Assembly: GCF_001440475.1 (NCBI RefSeq)
Contig: NZ_LLYB01000053.1
Coordinates: forward strand, 13,947-58,718
Length of the DNA stretch: 44,772 nt
DNA from: Bradyrhizobium lablabi
GTDB lineage: Bacteria > Pseudomonadota > Alphaproteobacteria > Rhizobiales > Xanthobacteraceae
Direction: 5' to 3'
The position numbers and the translations under genes are program-made. Below, one piece after another: positions 34,398 through 44,158 of this stretch (the first letter of the stretch is position 1; every line of letters starts with the position of its first letter). The notes below the pieces were generated by a model. It ran no database searches, was not told where the DNA came from, and saw nothing but the letters and a program-made list of their open reading frames with translations.

Positions 34398-35857
34398 CGG
34401 CTATGGGCAATCTTCAGGATCTGATCGATGTCCAGATGCATTTCCAGATGATCGGCCAGGGCGTCAAGCGCCGCTTCGATCTGCGCCTCATAGGCGATGC
34501 TTGACGCGATCCCCAGATCAGCCAGCCACTTCTTGCGAAAGGCGTCGCCGGTAAACAGGCCGTGGACGTAGGTCCCCTCCACCCGCCTGTCAGCGGATAT
34601 TGCGCCATCCGGCCGGCCGTCGATCATGATCATCGGCCGTTCGCAGTCACGGCCTTCGCTGCGCCCGAGATGGATTTCGTAGCCCTCAACATCCGCGCCG
34701 GTGGCACAATGGGTGCCCCGCACAAGCGTGGTCGACTTGTCGGCACTCATCACGGTCGCGATATCGAGCAAACCGAGGCCCTCGATAATGCCGGGCGCGC
34801 CGTCGACGCCCTGGGGGTCGGCAATGGTCTTGCCGAGCATTTGATAGCCGCCGCACAGGCCGAGCACGCGACCACCGCGACGGACATGCGCCTTGATGTC
34901 GATGTCCCACCCCTGCGCGCGCAGAAACGCGAGGTCCCCGATCGTCGACTTGCTGCCGGGCAGGATGATCACGTCGGCATTGCCGGGGATCGCTTCGCCT
35001 GGCCGGACGAAGATCAGCTTCACCCCGGGCTCCATGCCCAAGGGATCAAGGTCGTCAAAATTGGCAATTCTGGCGAGTACCGGCACCGCGATAACGCGCG
35101 TGGACGACGATGCATGCGCACGGTCGAGATCGACGGCGTCTTCGGCCGGTAACCAGGCCGCCTGCGGCAACCATGGTACGACGCCGAGCGATGGCCAGCC
35201 GGTCAGGCGCGTCACCGCGACGAGACCTTGATCGAACAGACTTACATCGCCGCGGAACTTGTTGATGATGAAACCGCGGACACGCGCCCGCTCCTCGGGC
35301 TCGAGCACGAGATGCGTGCCGGCGAGGCTTGCGATCACACCACCACGATCGATATCGCCGACGAGTACCACGGGAACGTTGGCTGCCGACGCGAATCCCA
35401 TATTGGCGATGTCGCCGGGGCGAAGGTTGATCTCCGCGGGGCTGCCGGCGCCTTCCACCAGAACAAGGTCGGCGTGATCGGCGAGAAGCGAGAAGCTCTC
35501 CAGCACCGCAGGCAGCAGTGCCGCCTTTTTGTCGAGGAAGTTCTTCGCGCGAAGCGTCCCCCAGCGCTTTCCTTGAACGATGATTTGGGCACCGGTATCG
35601 GTCTCCGGCTTCAGAAGCACCGGGTTCATATGCACGCTCGGCGGCATCCGCGCGGCGCGGGCCTGCACTGCCTGCGCCCGCCCGATCTCGCCACCATCCA
35701 CCGTAACAGCGGCATTGTTTGACATATTCTGCGGCTTGAACGGCGCCACCTTCAGGCCACGCCGTACCAGCGCCCGCGCCAGACCGGCCACAATCGTCGA
35801 CTTTCCGGCATTGGAGCCGGTTGCCTGGATCATCAACGCGGGTGTGCGCGTGTTCAT
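34370..35857 (-). CDS. cobQ: Adenosylcobyric acid synthase (glutamine-hydrolysing) CobQ
   Basis: 495 aa. The N-terminal ATP-binding half has [20 protein letters not shown] and [13 protein letters not shown], with [12 protein letters not shown] further on. The C-terminal class I glutaminase has the Cys in [12 protein letters not shown] and the His in [10 protein letters not shown]. CobQ amidates side chains b, d, e and g of adenosylcobyrinic acid a,c-diamide. Start ATG overlaps the cobO stop (ATGA), and its stop lies inside the end of cbiB on the opposite strand. It is the last gene of the riboswitch 3 operon. Confidence 0.95.
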   Translation of the reverse strand: MNTRTPALMIQATGSNAGKSTIVAGLARALVRRGLKVAPFKPQNMSNNAAVTVDGGEIGRAQAVQARAARMPPSVHMNPVLLKPETDTGAQIIVQGKRWGTLRAKNFLDKKAALLPAVLESFSLLADHADLVLVEGAGSPAEINLRPGDIANMGFASAANVPVVLVGDIDRGGVIASLAGTHLVLEPEERARVRGFIINKFRGDVSLFDQGLVAVTRLTGWPSLGVVPWLPQAAWLPAEDAVDLDRAHASSSTRVIAVPVLARIANFDDLDPLGMEPGVKLIFVRPGEAIPGNADVIILPGSKSTIGDLAFLRAQGWDIDIKAHVRRGGRVLGLCGGYQMLGKTIADPQGVDGAPGIIEGLGLLDIATVMSADKSTTLVRGTHCATGADVEGYEIHLGRSEGRDCERPMIMIDGRPDGAISADRRVEGTYVHGLFTGDAFRKKWLADLGIASSIAYEAQIEAALDALADHLEMHLDIDQILKIAHSRQSSSASAA

Positions 35858-36495
35858 CAGAACTCGATACCTCTCTGGCCTTTGATCCCGGCGCGAAATG
35901 GATGCTTGACCAGCGTCATTTCGGTGACGAGGTCGGCCATCTCGATCAGCGCCGGCTTGGCGTTGCGGCCGGTGATGACGACGTGCTTGTCCGCCGGCTT
36001 CTCGTCGCGGAGGAATTTCAGGACCGCTTCGAGATCGAGATAGTCATAACGCAGCACAATGTTGAGCTCGTCCAGCAATACCAGGCGATGGCGGTCGTCA
36101 CGGATCATCTCCTTGGCGCGCTCCCAGCCGGCGGAGGCGGCCGCGATGTCCCGCTCGCGATCCTGTGTGAGCCAGGTGAAGCCCTCTCCCATGATGTGGA
36201 GCGTCACCAGGTCAGGGAACGTCCTCAGAAGCTGCGCTTCGCCGGTGTTCCACTCCGGCGATTTGGTGAACTGTACGATGCCCACGGGAAAGCCGTAGCC
36301 GATATGGCGAAAGACCATACCCAGCGCCGCCGAGGTTTTTCCTTTTCCTGCGCCGGTATGGACGATCAGCAAGCCCTTTTCGCCGGTCTTGGTCGCCATG
36401 ATCTTGTCGCGCGCTGCCTTGTGCTTCTGTGCCTTCTCCTTGTGGCGCGCGTTCTCGGCATCGTGGTCGTTCGGCACATTTGAAGGGTCGTTCAT
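35857..36495 (-). CDS. cobO: Cob(I)yrinic acid a,c-diamide adenosyltransferase CobO
   Basis: 212 aa, CobA/CobO/BtuR family. P-loop [14 protein letters not shown] near residue 46, [13 protein letters not shown], the EGFTWLTQD segment and [15 protein letters not shown] (Walker B equivalent) identify it. A Lys/His/Arg-rich N-terminal helix (about residues 10-35) is typical. It transfers the 5'-deoxyadenosyl group to the Co(I) corrinoid. The gene overlaps cobN and cobQ by ATGA junctions at both ends. Confident. Confidence 0.95.
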   Translation of the reverse strand: MNDPSNVPNDHDAENARHKEKAQKHKAARDKIMATKTGEKGLLIVHTGAGKGKTSAALGMVFRHIGYGFPVGIVQFTKSPEWNTGEAQLLRTFPDLVTLHIMGEGFTWLTQDRERDIAAASAGWERAKEMIRDDRHRLVLLDELNIVLRYDYLDLEAVLKFLRDEKPADKHVVITGRNAKPALIEMADLVTEMTLVKHPFRAGIKGQRGIEF

Positions 36496-39400
36496 GCGAT
36501 TTCCCGTTGCTGGTTCGGCAGAAGCTCTGCAATCAGATCACGCGCGCGATTGGAACGCGGCGTCCACAGCCCGCGGCGGATCGCCTCGGCAAAGCGCGAG
36601 GCGGTTTCACGCAAGGCTGCAGGATTGGCACCGCGCATGAATTCGCGGACGCCCTCGTCCTCGAGGTAAGACGCGAACAATTGATCGAAATGATGATTGG
36701 CGACGGCGTCAGTCGAAGCGGCGAAGCCAAACAGATAGTCCACGGTAGCGGCGATTTCGAAGGCGCCCTTGTAGCCGTGTCGCATCACACCGCGAATCCA
36801 TTTCGGATTGGCGGCGCGGCCACGCACCACGCGGGAGATTTCGTGGGACAACGGCCGCGCCAGCGGCGCCTCGGGTCGAGACGTATCGATATGCGCGATG
36901 CGTGGTGCGGCGCCGCGCAGGGTCTGCACGGTGGCCGCGAGGCCTCCCATGAACTGGTAATAGTCGTCGGAGTCGAGAATATCATGTTCGCGATTATCTT
37001 GCGCTTGCGCGATGAGGTCGGTGTCCTTGAGCCTATCAGCGAAATCGTCGCGCGCGGCTTCACCCTCGGTCCCACTGCTGTAGGCGTAGCCACCCCAGGA
37101 GAGATAGACGTTGGCGATGTCGGATCGCGTGTCCCAACCGCCCTCGTCCATCAGCGCCTGCAATCCTGCGCCATAGGCGCCGGGCTTTGAGCCGAAGACG
37201 CGGTAGCCCGCTTGCCGCTCAGCGGCGGCACCGTCGAGGCCGGCGGCTTCGAGCGCAAGCTTTTTTGCGCGAACATTCGCGGCGATTGGATTTGCCTCGG
37301 CCGGCTCGTCCAGCACAGAAATCGCCCGGATGGCCGACCCAATGATGTCCATCTGCGTCGGAAACGCGTCGCGGAACAGGCCCGACACGCGGAAGGTGAC
37401 ATCGACGCGCGGACGCTTCAGCTCCGACAGCGGCGTGATCGCAAAACCGGTCACCCGGCCGGAGGTCTCCTCCCATAGCGGGCGGGCGCCGATCAGCGCC
37501 AGCGCCTGGGCGACGTCGTCGCCGCCGGTGCGCATATTCGAGGTACCCCAGGCCGATAATGCGATCGAACGCGGCCACTCGCCGGCTTCCTGCCAATAGG
37601 ATTCGACTAGCCGCTCGGCGGAAAGCCGGCCGATGCGCCATGCCGACGGCGTCGGCACCGCACGAACGTCAACAGCAAAGAAATTTCGACCGGTCGGCAA
37701 CACATCGGGCCGCCCACGCGTCGGAGCGCCGGAAGGACCGGGCCGAATGAAACGGCCATCGAGCCCGGCAAGGAGTGCCGCCATCTCGGCATCCCCGGAG
37801 CGGTCAATGGCCGGACGCAAGGCAGCATCGATCCAGTCCAACACCGCACGCGTGGCCGTCCATGCAGGACCGACGTCGCGCTCGCCGGCGACCAGGGCCA
37901 GCACCAGCGCTTCGATGCGCTCCACCGTGTCGCCAGCCGTACGCCATGGACCATTCCCAAACCCGGCGAGTACCTTCGGGCGCGCGCCGGCATATTCATC
38001 GGCCAGATTGCGCGTCAGTGGATCGAAATCGCCGAGACCGAGATCGGTAGCCAGTGCGCGGTGCAGCGAGGCATCCTGCATCTTCAAATCCGAGCGCGGC
38101 AGCCGGGCAATCGATACCAGGAGGTCGTTACGTTGCGATCCTGAGGGCGCGCGACCGAACACGTGCAGGCCATCGCGGATCTGCATCTCCTTGAGGTCGC
38201 ACAAATGCGCATCGAGCGCACGCAGCGCCTCCGCCGTCGGGGTGTCCCGGGTGACATTGACGTCGGCATCCAGCCGTTGAGCCCGCGCCAGCGACAGGAT
38301 GTCCTCGGCAATGGCATCGGCGCGCTTGGGATCGAGATCGGCGGCAAGCGTGAATTCATCGACCAGCGCCTCCAGCCGCGCCAGATCATCGTGCAACTCG
38401 GCGCGCGTCATCGGCGGCGTCAGGTGATCGACGATCACGGCGCCGGCACGGCGCTTGGCCTGGATACCTTCGCCGGGGTCGTTGACGATGAACGGATAGA
38501 GATGCGGCAACCGACCCAGCACGGATTCTGGCAGGCAATCCTGCGACAGGCCAGTGCTCTTGCCCGGAAGCCATTCAAGATTGCCATGCTTGCCGAGATG
38601 AACGACCGCGTGCGCGTCGAATTCCCGCCTGATCCACAAGTAGAACGCGAGATAGTGATGCGGCGGCGCCAGATCCGGATCGTGATAGCTGCTTTTCGGA
38701 TCGATATTGTAACCGCGCGCGGGCTGAACACCGACTATGATATTGCCGAACCGATGCAGGCCAAGGCGAAACGCATCATCGACGACATGCGGGTCCCGTT
38801 CGGCGCGGCCCCATCGCCCCTCAACCGCGCCCCTGACAGTGTCCGGCAACACCGCCAAGGCCGCGTAATAGTCCGCCAGCGACCATGTCACGCCGTTCGT
38901 GCGCGTGGCGCGCTGCTCGAGCGCATTGGTTGGACCCTGCTGCAGCAGCTGCATCATGGTTTCAGCGTCGACAGGCGCTTCCGCGGTATCGTACCCTGCC
39001 CTTTCCAAAGCCTTGAGAACGTCGATCAGGCTTTGCGGCGTATCCAGGCCGACGCCGTTGGCCAGCCGGCCGTCGCGGTTCGGATAGTTGGCAAGAATTA
39101 GCGCTACCCGGCGTTCGGCCACAGCTTCTCGGCGCAGCCGCACCCAGGCCAGCGCCAGATCGGCCGTCGCATCGACCCGATCCGGGGCCGGACGAAACGT
39201 CGTCGGCGCAAATTCGCCTATGCTGTCACTGCGTTCCTTGAAAGCGATGACGTTCGCGAAGATGCGGCCATCGACTTCGGGCAACACGACATGCATGGCG
39301 AGATCCCGTGGCGCCAGGCCCCGCGTCGAAGCCTCCCAGGCGGCCCGGGATATGCCGGCCTGCGCCACCTGCAGGATCGGGCAACCTGACGCCGCCAGCA

Positions 39401-40202
39401 CGCCGGCATCGTCGTTCGTGGTCGCCGTCGCAAACGCCGTCGCATTGATGATGATGTCAGGCGGATAGGCCGCCAGTACCGTCTGCAAAAATGCTGCCGA
39501 CCGTCCGTCTTTCAGGCTGGTGACGAACAGGCAGACCGTATTGAGCCCGCGCGCATTGAGCGCCTCGCGCAGCATGTCGATGCCGGCGGTGTCGCCACCG
39601 GCCACCAGCGCGCGATAGAACACGATGATTGCATTGGGGCGGTCGGAACGTGGCGGCTCACCGCCCCAAAATCCCGCTGGTGGCATCGGCCGCGCCTGCA
39701 CCGGTGCCTCACCTCGGCCGATCAGGTGCGCCGCAAAGCGAAGCGCGAGTTGGGCATTTTCGACGCCGCCTTCGGTGCAGTAACGCCACAGCGCGTGTGT
39801 GCTATCGCGATCCAGCGTTCCGCGCGCGGCCAGCGAGGCATTCCAATCCAGCTCGCCGGGAATACAGGCGAACAGCGAACCTCGACGTAATGCATCGCTC
39901 CGCAGGCTTTCAACGCCGTGCGGCCAGTAGCTTTCGCCCCCCAGCATGCGCAGCACGACGATTTTTGCTTCCCTCAGCGTACGCTCGACAAAGGCGTCCA
40001 CCGATGCTGGGTGACCCAGCGCCAACAGATTGGTCAGCCGCACCGTCGGAAAGCCGTCCGGCATCGCTGCATGGGCGATGCCAAATGCGGCGAGATCGCT
40101 GTCCGCCGCAGACAACACGACGATATCGGCGGTAGCCTGTCCGAGATCGCGCGCGACATCGCCATCGTCGATGCCGCCTGAGGTGTCGAGCTTGAGATGC
40201 AT
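36492..40202 (-). CDS. cobN: Aerobic cobaltochelatase large subunit CobN
   Basis: 1236 aa, the size expected for CobN. It binds hydrogenobyrinic acid a,c-diamide and inserts Co2+ with the ATPase subunits CobS and CobT, which are not in this window. Recognised segments: the N-terminal ADIVVLSAADSDLAAFG, the RRVALILANYPNRDGRL-type stretch, VVHLGKHGNLEWLPGK (the conserved HGxxEWLPGK), and a C-terminal FIRGxNPAALRE-like FMRGANPAALRETA. It starts 14 bases after cobW and overlaps cobO at ATGA. Its presence marks the oxygen-dependent B12 route. A magnesium-chelatase BchH/CobN ambiguity is excluded by the cob context. Confidence 0.95.
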   Translation of the reverse strand: MHLKLDTSGGIDDGDVARDLGQATADIVVLSAADSDLAAFGIAHAAMPDGFPTVRLTNLLALGHPASVDAFVERTLREAKIVVLRMLGGESYWPHGVESLRSDALRRGSLFACIPGELDWNASLAARGTLDRDSTHALWRYCTEGGVENAQLALRFAAHLIGRGEAPVQARPMPPAGFWGGEPPRSDRPNAIIVFYRALVAGGDTAGIDMLREALNARGLNTVCLFVTSLKDGRSAAFLQTVLAAYPPDIIINATAFATATTNDDAGVLAASGCPILQVAQAGISRAAWEASTRGLAPRDLAMHVVLPEVDGRIFANVIAFKERSDSIGEFAPTTFRPAPDRVDATADLALAWVRLRREAVAERRVALILANYPNRDGRLANGVGLDTPQSLIDVLKALERAGYDTAEAPVDAETMMQLLQQGPTNALEQRATRTNGVTWSLADYYAALAVLPDTVRGAVEGRWGRAERDPHVVDDAFRLGLHRFGNIIVGVQPARGYNIDPKSSYHDPDLAPPHHYLAFYLWIRREFDAHAVVHLGKHGNLEWLPGKSTGLSQDCLPESVLGRLPHLYPFIVNDPGEGIQAKRRAGAVIVDHLTPPMTRAELHDDLARLEALVDEFTLAADLDPKRADAIAEDILSLARAQRLDADVNVTRDTPTAEALRALDAHLCDLKEMQIRDGLHVFGRAPSGSQRNDLLVSIARLPRSDLKMQDASLHRALATDLGLGDFDPLTRNLADEYAGARPKVLAGFGNGPWRTAGDTVERIEALVLALVAGERDVGPAWTATRAVLDWIDAALRPAIDRSGDAEMAALLAGLDGRFIRPGPSGAPTRGRPDVLPTGRNFFAVDVRAVPTPSAWRIGRLSAERLVESYWQEAGEWPRSIALSAWGTSNMRTGGDDVAQALALIGARPLWEETSGRVTGFAITPLSELKRPRVDVTFRVSGLFRDAFPTQMDIIGSAIRAISVLDEPAEANPIAANVRAKKLALEAAGLDGAAAERQAGYRVFGSKPGAYGAGLQALMDEGGWDTRSDIANVYLSWGGYAYSSGTEGEAARDDFADRLKDTDLIAQAQDNREHDILDSDDYYQFMGGLAATVQTLRGAAPRIAHIDTSRPEAPLARPLSHEISRVVRGRAANPKWIRGVMRHGYKGAFEIAATVDYLFGFAASTDAVANHHFDQLFASYLEDEGVREFMRGANPAALRETASRFAEAIRRGLWTPRSNRARDLIAELLPNQQREIA

Positions 40203-40216
40203 CTGGCTCTCGCGGA

Positions 40217-41230
40217 CTACTCCACCAACGCCCGCCGCACGGCGGTCCCGTCAAATCCCTTGAGCCCGATCACGACGAGACGCTCGGCCTGCTTCGCGTC
40301 CGGTCGGCCGAACACCAGATCGACACGGCTCCCGACAGCCTGCACCACCACGGGCGCGACCTTGTCCGAGACCCGCGCATGGCCCTTGACGCGCAACACG
40401 CCTTCGAGACCGAGCGCGTCGCTGATCCGACCACGCACCTCGTCGACGCTGAGGGCGACCGACGGCTTGACGACGATGCTGTCGAAATCATCGTGATCGT
40501 GTTCTTCATCCTCGCCGTGATGGCCGGCGCGGGGCGCCATGTCCTCCTCGGCCCCGGCGTTCATTCCGATCAACACCGCGGGTGCCAATGTGCCGGTCGA
40601 ACGCACGACATTGACTCCCGGGCGGAGCGCAGCCTTCAACCGTGTTTCAATATCGGCAAGCGCCACTGATGACACCAGGTCGCTCTTCGAGAGCACGACA
40701 AGATCGGCACAAGCCAGTTGATCTTCAAACACCTCCTCGATCGGGTCGTCATGATCGATCGAGTCATCCGCGGCGCGCTGGTCTGCGACCGCGTCCTCAT
40801 CGAGCGCAACCCGACCTTCCGACAGCGCCAGCGCATCGACGACGGTAACGACACCGTCAACCGTGGCGCGCGTTTTCACCGCCGGCCATGCGAATGCCTT
40901 CAGCAAGGGTTGCGGCAACGCCAGCCCTGAAGTCTCGATGACAATGGCATCGAGCGGCTTGTCGCGCCCCAACAGCAGCTCCATTGTCGGAATGAAGTCA
41001 TCCGCCACCGTGCAGCAGATGCAGCCATTGGTAAGTTCGATGACGTCACCCGGCGCGCAGGCGTTCGCTGCGCATTCTTCCACGAGGCCGCCGTCGAAAC
41101 CAGCGTCGCCGAATTCATTGACGACGACGGCGATGCGGCGTCCATCCGCCTGGGTCAGCAGCGAGCGCAGCAAGGTGGTCTTGCCAGCGCCAAGAAACCC
41201 AGTCAGCACCGTAACCGGAACACGCGACAT
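40217..41230 (-). CDS. cobW: CobW-type GTPase, metal chaperone for cobaltochelatase
   Basis: 337 aa, G3E (COG0523) GTPase. Walker [16 protein letters not shown] at the N-terminus, the [14 protein letters not shown]ys motif (CxCC, metal-binding), [13 protein letters not shown], and SKSD for guanine binding are present. A His/Asp/Glu-rich loop ([16 protein letters not shown], ~240-255) precedes the C-terminal CobW_C domain. Two ATGs occur: AAGGAG lies seven bases before that at 41230 but only one base before 41236, so I chose 41230. It probably loads Co2+ onto CobN, whose gene starts 14 bases downstream. Family certain; role as Co chaperone from established work on CobW. Confidence 0.94.
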   Translation of the reverse strand: MSRVPVTVLTGFLGAGKTTLLRSLLTQADGRRIAVVVNEFGDAGFDGGLVEECAANACAPGDVIELTNGCICCTVADDFIPTMELLLGRDKPLDAIVIETSGLALPQPLLKAFAWPAVKTRATVDGVVTVVDALALSEGRVALDEDAVADQRAADDSIDHDDPIEEVFEDQLACADLVVLSKSDLVSSVALADIETRLKAALRPGVNVVRSTGTLAPAVLIGMNAGAEEDMAPRAGHHGEDEEHDHDDFDSIVVKPSVALSVDEVRGRISDALGLEGVLRVKGHARVSDKVAPVVVQAVGSRVDLVFGRPDAKQAERLVVIGLKGFDGTAVRRALVE

Positions 41231-41247
41231 ATTCATTCTCCTTGAGA

Positions 41248-41766
41248 TTAGCGCTTGAGCCAGAGCGGAAGTCCGGCTGCCATGAACACAACTTGCGGAA
41301 CGGTTGCGGCGACCACCTGGTTCAGTCGCCCCTGCGCATCGCGAAACGCGCGGCCGAGCGGTGTTTCCGGCACCAGCCCAAGACCGACTTCGTTCGAGAC
41401 AAGAACGACGGGATGCTTTGCGACGTCCAGAAATTGCGTCAAACGGCGGGCTTCGACGTCTCGATCGCGCCCGGCGAACATTAGATTCGACAGCCACAAG
41501 GTGAGACAGTCCACCAGCACGACGCGATTGCGGCCGGCTTCGCGCGTCAACGCGTCGACCAGCGCCAGCGGCTCTTCAATGGTGATCCAGCCCTCGCCGC
41601 GCCGGGCGCGGTGCAACGCAATCCGGCTCTTCATCTCCTCGTCGCCGGCGGTAGCCGTCGCGATATAAACCTTCGCCAGCGTGCTGTCGCTTACAAGCGA
41701 TTCCGCAAACGCAGATTTGCCGGAGCGGGCGCCACCCAGCACCAAAGTCGTCGCCAGATCCGTCAT
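41248..41766 (-). CDS. cobP: Adenosylcobinamide kinase / adenosylcobinamide-phosphate guanylyltransferase
   Basis: 172 aa (CobU in Salmonella). P-loop [39 protein letters not shown] with the His likely to be guanylylated, [13 protein letters not shown], and [19 protein letters not shown] followed by RLNQ are textbook for the family. It phosphorylates cobinamide and adds GMP in nucleotide-loop assembly, also salvaging imported cobinamide. The ATG at 41766 overlaps the preceding DUF1636 stop (ATGA). The longer open frame to 42123 is only read-through over that gene. Confidence 0.95.
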   Translation of the reverse strand: MTDLATTLVLGGARSGKSAFAESLVSDSTLAKVYIATATAGDEEMKSRIALHRARRGEGWITIEEPLALVDALTREAGRNRVVLVDCLTLWLSNLMFAGRDRDVEARRLTQFLDVAKHPVVLVSNEVGLGLVPETPLGRAFRDAQGRLNQVVAATVPQVVFMAAGLPLWLKR

Positions 41767-42218
41767 TTCGGTGCGCGTCCGTCGTCCGGTGACCAACGGA
41801 TGGGAGGTACCCGTGCCACCATGCCCTTTCGCAGCACCTCTGCACGTTCCCGCCAGGGGACCAGACCGAAATCGGATTTTTGGTAGGATTGCACGAAGGA
41901 TACCAGCGCCGCAGTGCCGCTTTCGGTCTGCAGATCGCCAAACAAGAATGTGTATCCGTCGGGACTCGTGACCGCCACCGTCGCCGGGCGCTTGCAAACG
42001 CTGAGGCATTGCACCGGGCGGACGGCAACGTTGGCGCCGTCTTTTCCGATCGCAGCCTGCACAGCCGCGTACATCTCCGGGCCGACCACAGCACCGCCGT
42101 CCGCAGTCTTGCAGGTAATGCAAACACTCACGACGACGGGCCTGTCAGGCAGGTTGGCCTGCGGCTGTTCGATCAAGGCTTGACCAGCGGGTTGAGTAGC
42201 GCTGTCGCGATCCATCAT
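41763..42218 (-). CDS. DUF1636 family Cys-rich (2Fe-2S thioredoxin-like) protein
   Basis: 151 aa with VSVCITCKTADG near residue 32 and VQCLSVCKRPATVAV near residue 70. The spacing C-x2-C ... C-x3-C matches thioredoxin-like [2Fe-2S] or metal-binding domains, and I recognise it as DUF1636, a family often found in alphaproteobacterial cobalamin operons. It is the first gene behind riboswitch 3 and overlaps cobP. No biochemical role is established to my knowledge; a ferredoxin-like electron donor for corrin cobalt reduction or a cobalt carrier would fit. Tandem ATGs at 42218 and 42215 leave a three-base uncertainty in the start. Confidence 0.85.
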   Translation of the reverse strand: MMDRDSATQPAGQALIEQPQANLPDRPVVVSVCITCKTADGGAVVGPEMYAAVQAAIGKDGANVAVRPVQCLSVCKRPATVAVTSPDGYTFLFGDLQTESGTAALVSFVQSYQKSDFGLVPWRERAEVLRKGMVARVPPIRWSPDDGRAPK

Positions 42219-42220
42219 TT

Positions 42221-42249
42221 GCTCGTATCATGGCCTTGCGGCCGCGAGC
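42221..42249 (-). promoter_or_regulatory. Hairpin covering the ribosome site of the riboswitch 3 operon
   Basis: On the minus strand GCTCG and CGAGC form the outer stem and GGCC/GGCC an inner stem, with the 3' arm ending three bases before the ATG at 42218. The only Shine-Dalgarno-like GAG is within this arm, so the hairpin could block translation when B12 is bound upstream. Confidence 0.45.
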
Positions 42250-42337
42250 TTTGTTGGGTCGCGCGCGACGGCAAACGGCGCCGTCGGGCTCGCTCCCGTC
42301 CGGTGCACCCCGCCCAGACGCCTCCAAAGCACAGTTC

Positions 42338-42502
42338 GTGATGGCAGGTCTCCTGGCTCGCGAGTCACTGCCCGTAGCCGCCTTCCCGGGAAATCCCAGT
42401 GGCACCGGCGCGGGCTCGTCGCTTACAGTTGCGGGGGCAGCGCCGGCGTTGAGGTTATCGCACCGGCTTCCCTTTTCACCTTCCTGGCGGAAGGACCATC
42501 GC
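42338..42502 (-). ncRNA. Cobalamin (B12) riboswitch 3
   Basis: Read on the minus strand: GGTGCGATAACC near the 5' end, CCCCCGCAACTGTAAGCGA, GCCACTGGGA, GGGAAGGCGGC and B12 box AGCCAGGAGACCTGCC (42343-42358). Flanking GATGG and CCATC (42496-42500 and 42340-42344) close the structure. It governs DUF1636-cobP-cobW-cobN-cobO-cobQ. Confidence 0.96.
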
Positions 42503-42507
42503 CGATG

Positions 42508-42536
42508 ACGCTAACCGCCGAAGATGCTCCGGTCAA
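42508..42536 (-). promoter_or_regulatory. Candidate promoter of the cob operon riboswitch transcript
   Basis: Minus-strand TTGACC (42536-42531), 17 bases, then TAGCGT (42513-42508). The -10 is weak, but the predicted start near 42502 coincides with the riboswitch 5' end. Confidence 0.4.
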
Positions 42537-42549
42537 CGGCGGTTGACCG
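42530..42549. promoter_or_regulatory. Perfect 8-4-8 inverted repeat over the cob -35 region
   Basis: CGGTCAAC-GGCG-GTTGACCG is an exact palindrome and overlaps the candidate -35 hexamer of the riboswitch 3 promoter. A dimeric regulator could bind here, adding transcriptional control to the riboswitch. No regulator is recognisable. Confidence 0.4.
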
Positions 42550-42829
42550 ATCAGCCGAGTTGCGTCAGGTACCGCATTGACAAGAAAGAACCTGATGTCC
42601 ATGCCACCGCTGAAACTTTCCAAAGTAAAATCAAGTACTTGCGGATGTGTTTCGCGGACGGATCGATCGCAAGGCGAAGCCGCCGCGATCGTTGGGGCAA
42701 ATCGAGGATCTCGCTGTGCAACTCGGCACGACATCGAGGAGATTGGATCTGTGACCTTGGCGCAGGCATATTCGTCCGTCGCAAGCAGCGTCGCGCACGT
42801 GATTTTGCGCTCGGCAACCGGCGCGTAGA
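42550..42829. other. Intergenic region upstream of cobB
   Basis: About 280 bases with no convincing gene. Short open frames on both strands show no family features. No B12 box is present on the plus strand, so cobB-bluB appears not to be controlled by a riboswitch from here. It should hold the cobB promoter, which I could not pinpoint. Confidence 0.5.
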
Positions 42830-44158
42830 ATGATAGCTGCCCCTCCCCCACGCGGTCTCATGATTGCTGCTCCCCGATCCGGCAGCGGCAAAACTACTTT
42901 GACGATCGGACTTCTTCGGGCTTACCGAAGACGTGGAATTCGCGTGGCCGGCGCCAAATGCGGGCCGGACTATATCGATGCGGCCTTTCATGGTGCCGCT
43001 TGCGGCCAGCCTGGCGTCAATCTCGATAGCTGGGCGATGAAACCTGGTCTGATCGCACAGCTTGCAGCCGAAGCTGCGAAGGACAGCGATCTGCTGATCT
43101 GCGAAGCGTCCATGGGCTTGTTCGATGGCGTTCCCGTTCAACCCGGTCGCAGCGGCTCATCCGCGGACGTGGCCTCTGCGCTCGGCCTTCCCGTGGTGCT
43201 GGTGCTCGATGTCAGTGCGCAATCGCAATCTGCGGGCGCCATCGCGAAGGGCTTTATGACCTTTGATGAACGGGTGAAGATCGCGGGCATCGTTCTGAAC
43301 CGCGTTGCCAGTGAAAGGCATCTTCGGCTGGTAAGCGATGGAATTTCCAGACTTGCAATTCCCATCCTGGGCAGCCTGCCAAAATCCAACGGCATGGCGC
43401 TGCCGGAGCGCCATTTGGGTTTGGTACAGGCCGCTGAAACGCCGGAGCTGGAAAGCAAACTGGACGCAATGGCGGAGTTCGTGGCGCAACACGTGCAGAT
43501 GGACGCCCTCTTCGGATGCGCGGAAGCATTTCTTGCCTCGCAGGCGGGCCCACACGCAACAGCACTGCAGCCACCGGGACAGCGCATCGCGATCGCTCAC
43601 GACAAGGCGTTTTCTTTTACATATCGTCATATCCTGGATGGCTGGCGCAACAGCGGCGCGGAAATACGAACATTCTCTCCGCTTGCTGATGAGCCTCCGC
43701 CAGCTGACTGCGATATTTGCTGGCTGCCGGGCGGATATCCGGAGCTTCACGCCGCGCAAATTGCCTCGGCGAGCCGTTTTCTCGAGGGGCTGCGACATTT
43801 CGCGGCGATCAAGCCCGTTCATGGCGAATGCGGCGGCTACATGATCCTGGGTGAGACCCTGACCGACGCGGCGGGAAAGACCTATCCGATGGCCGGACTT
43901 CTCGGCGTTCAAACGAGCTTTTTCAAACCGAAAATGCATCTCGGTTACAGGCAAGCGCGCCTTGCAGCCTCCGGGTGCCTCGGTCCCCTCGGAAAGACGC
44001 TGAAGGGACACGAATTCCACTATGCGGAGATCACGGCTCATGGCTCGGACGAGCCGTTCGCCTTTGTCACCGACGCTTACGGCAGCGATTTCGCGCCCAC
44101 GGGAAGCCGCCGTGGCCGCGTGACCGGCAGCTTCTTTCACATCATCGCGGAAACCTGA
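42830..44158 (+). CDS. cobB: Hydrogenobyrinic acid a,c-diamide synthase (CobB/CbiA)
   Basis: 442 aa. N-terminal ATP-binding domain: LMIAAPRSGSGKTTLTIGLL, KCGPDYIDAAFH, CEASMGLFDGVP. C-terminal glutaminase domain: PGGYPELHA, the Cys in HGECGGYMILGE, and the final His in VTGSFFHIIAET. It amidates the a and c side chains before cobalt insertion by CobN, as in the aerobic route. ATG 42830 has no clear ribosome site, and an in-frame ATG at 42860 is an alternative start still before the P-loop. Its stop overlaps the bluB start by one base (TGATG). Confidence 0.95.
   Translation: MIAAPPPRGLMIAAPRSGSGKTTLTIGLLRAYRRRGIRVAGAKCGPDYIDAAFHGAACGQPGVNLDSWAMKPGLIAQLAAEAAKDSDLLICEASMGLFDGVPVQPGRSGSSADVASALGLPVVLVLDVSAQSQSAGAIAKGFMTFDERVKIAGIVLNRVASERHLRLVSDGISRLAIPILGSLPKSNGMALPERHLGLVQAAETPELESKLDAMAEFVAQHVQMDALFGCAEAFLASQAGPHATALQPPGQRIAIAHDKAFSFTYRHILDGWRNSGAEIRTFSPLADEPPPADCDICWLPGGYPELHAAQIASASRFLEGLRHFAAIKPVHGECGGYMILGETLTDAAGKTYPMAGLLGVQTSFFKPKMHLGYRQARLAASGCLGPLGKTLKGHEFHYAEITAHGSDEPFAFVTDAYGSDFAPTGSRRGRVTGSFFHIIAET

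Noticed and set aside
41237..41497. N-terminal extension of CobW to 41497
   Set aside because: It runs over the cobP end, lacks homology-like features, and the AAGGAG site places the start at 41230.
41770..42123. N-terminal extension of CobP to 42123
   Set aside because: It overlaps the DUF1636 gene entirely, and the family start coincides with the ATG at 41766.
42423..42851. Minus-strand frame of 142 codons upstream of riboswitch 3
   Set aside because: It runs through the riboswitch core and its promoter and shows no protein family features.
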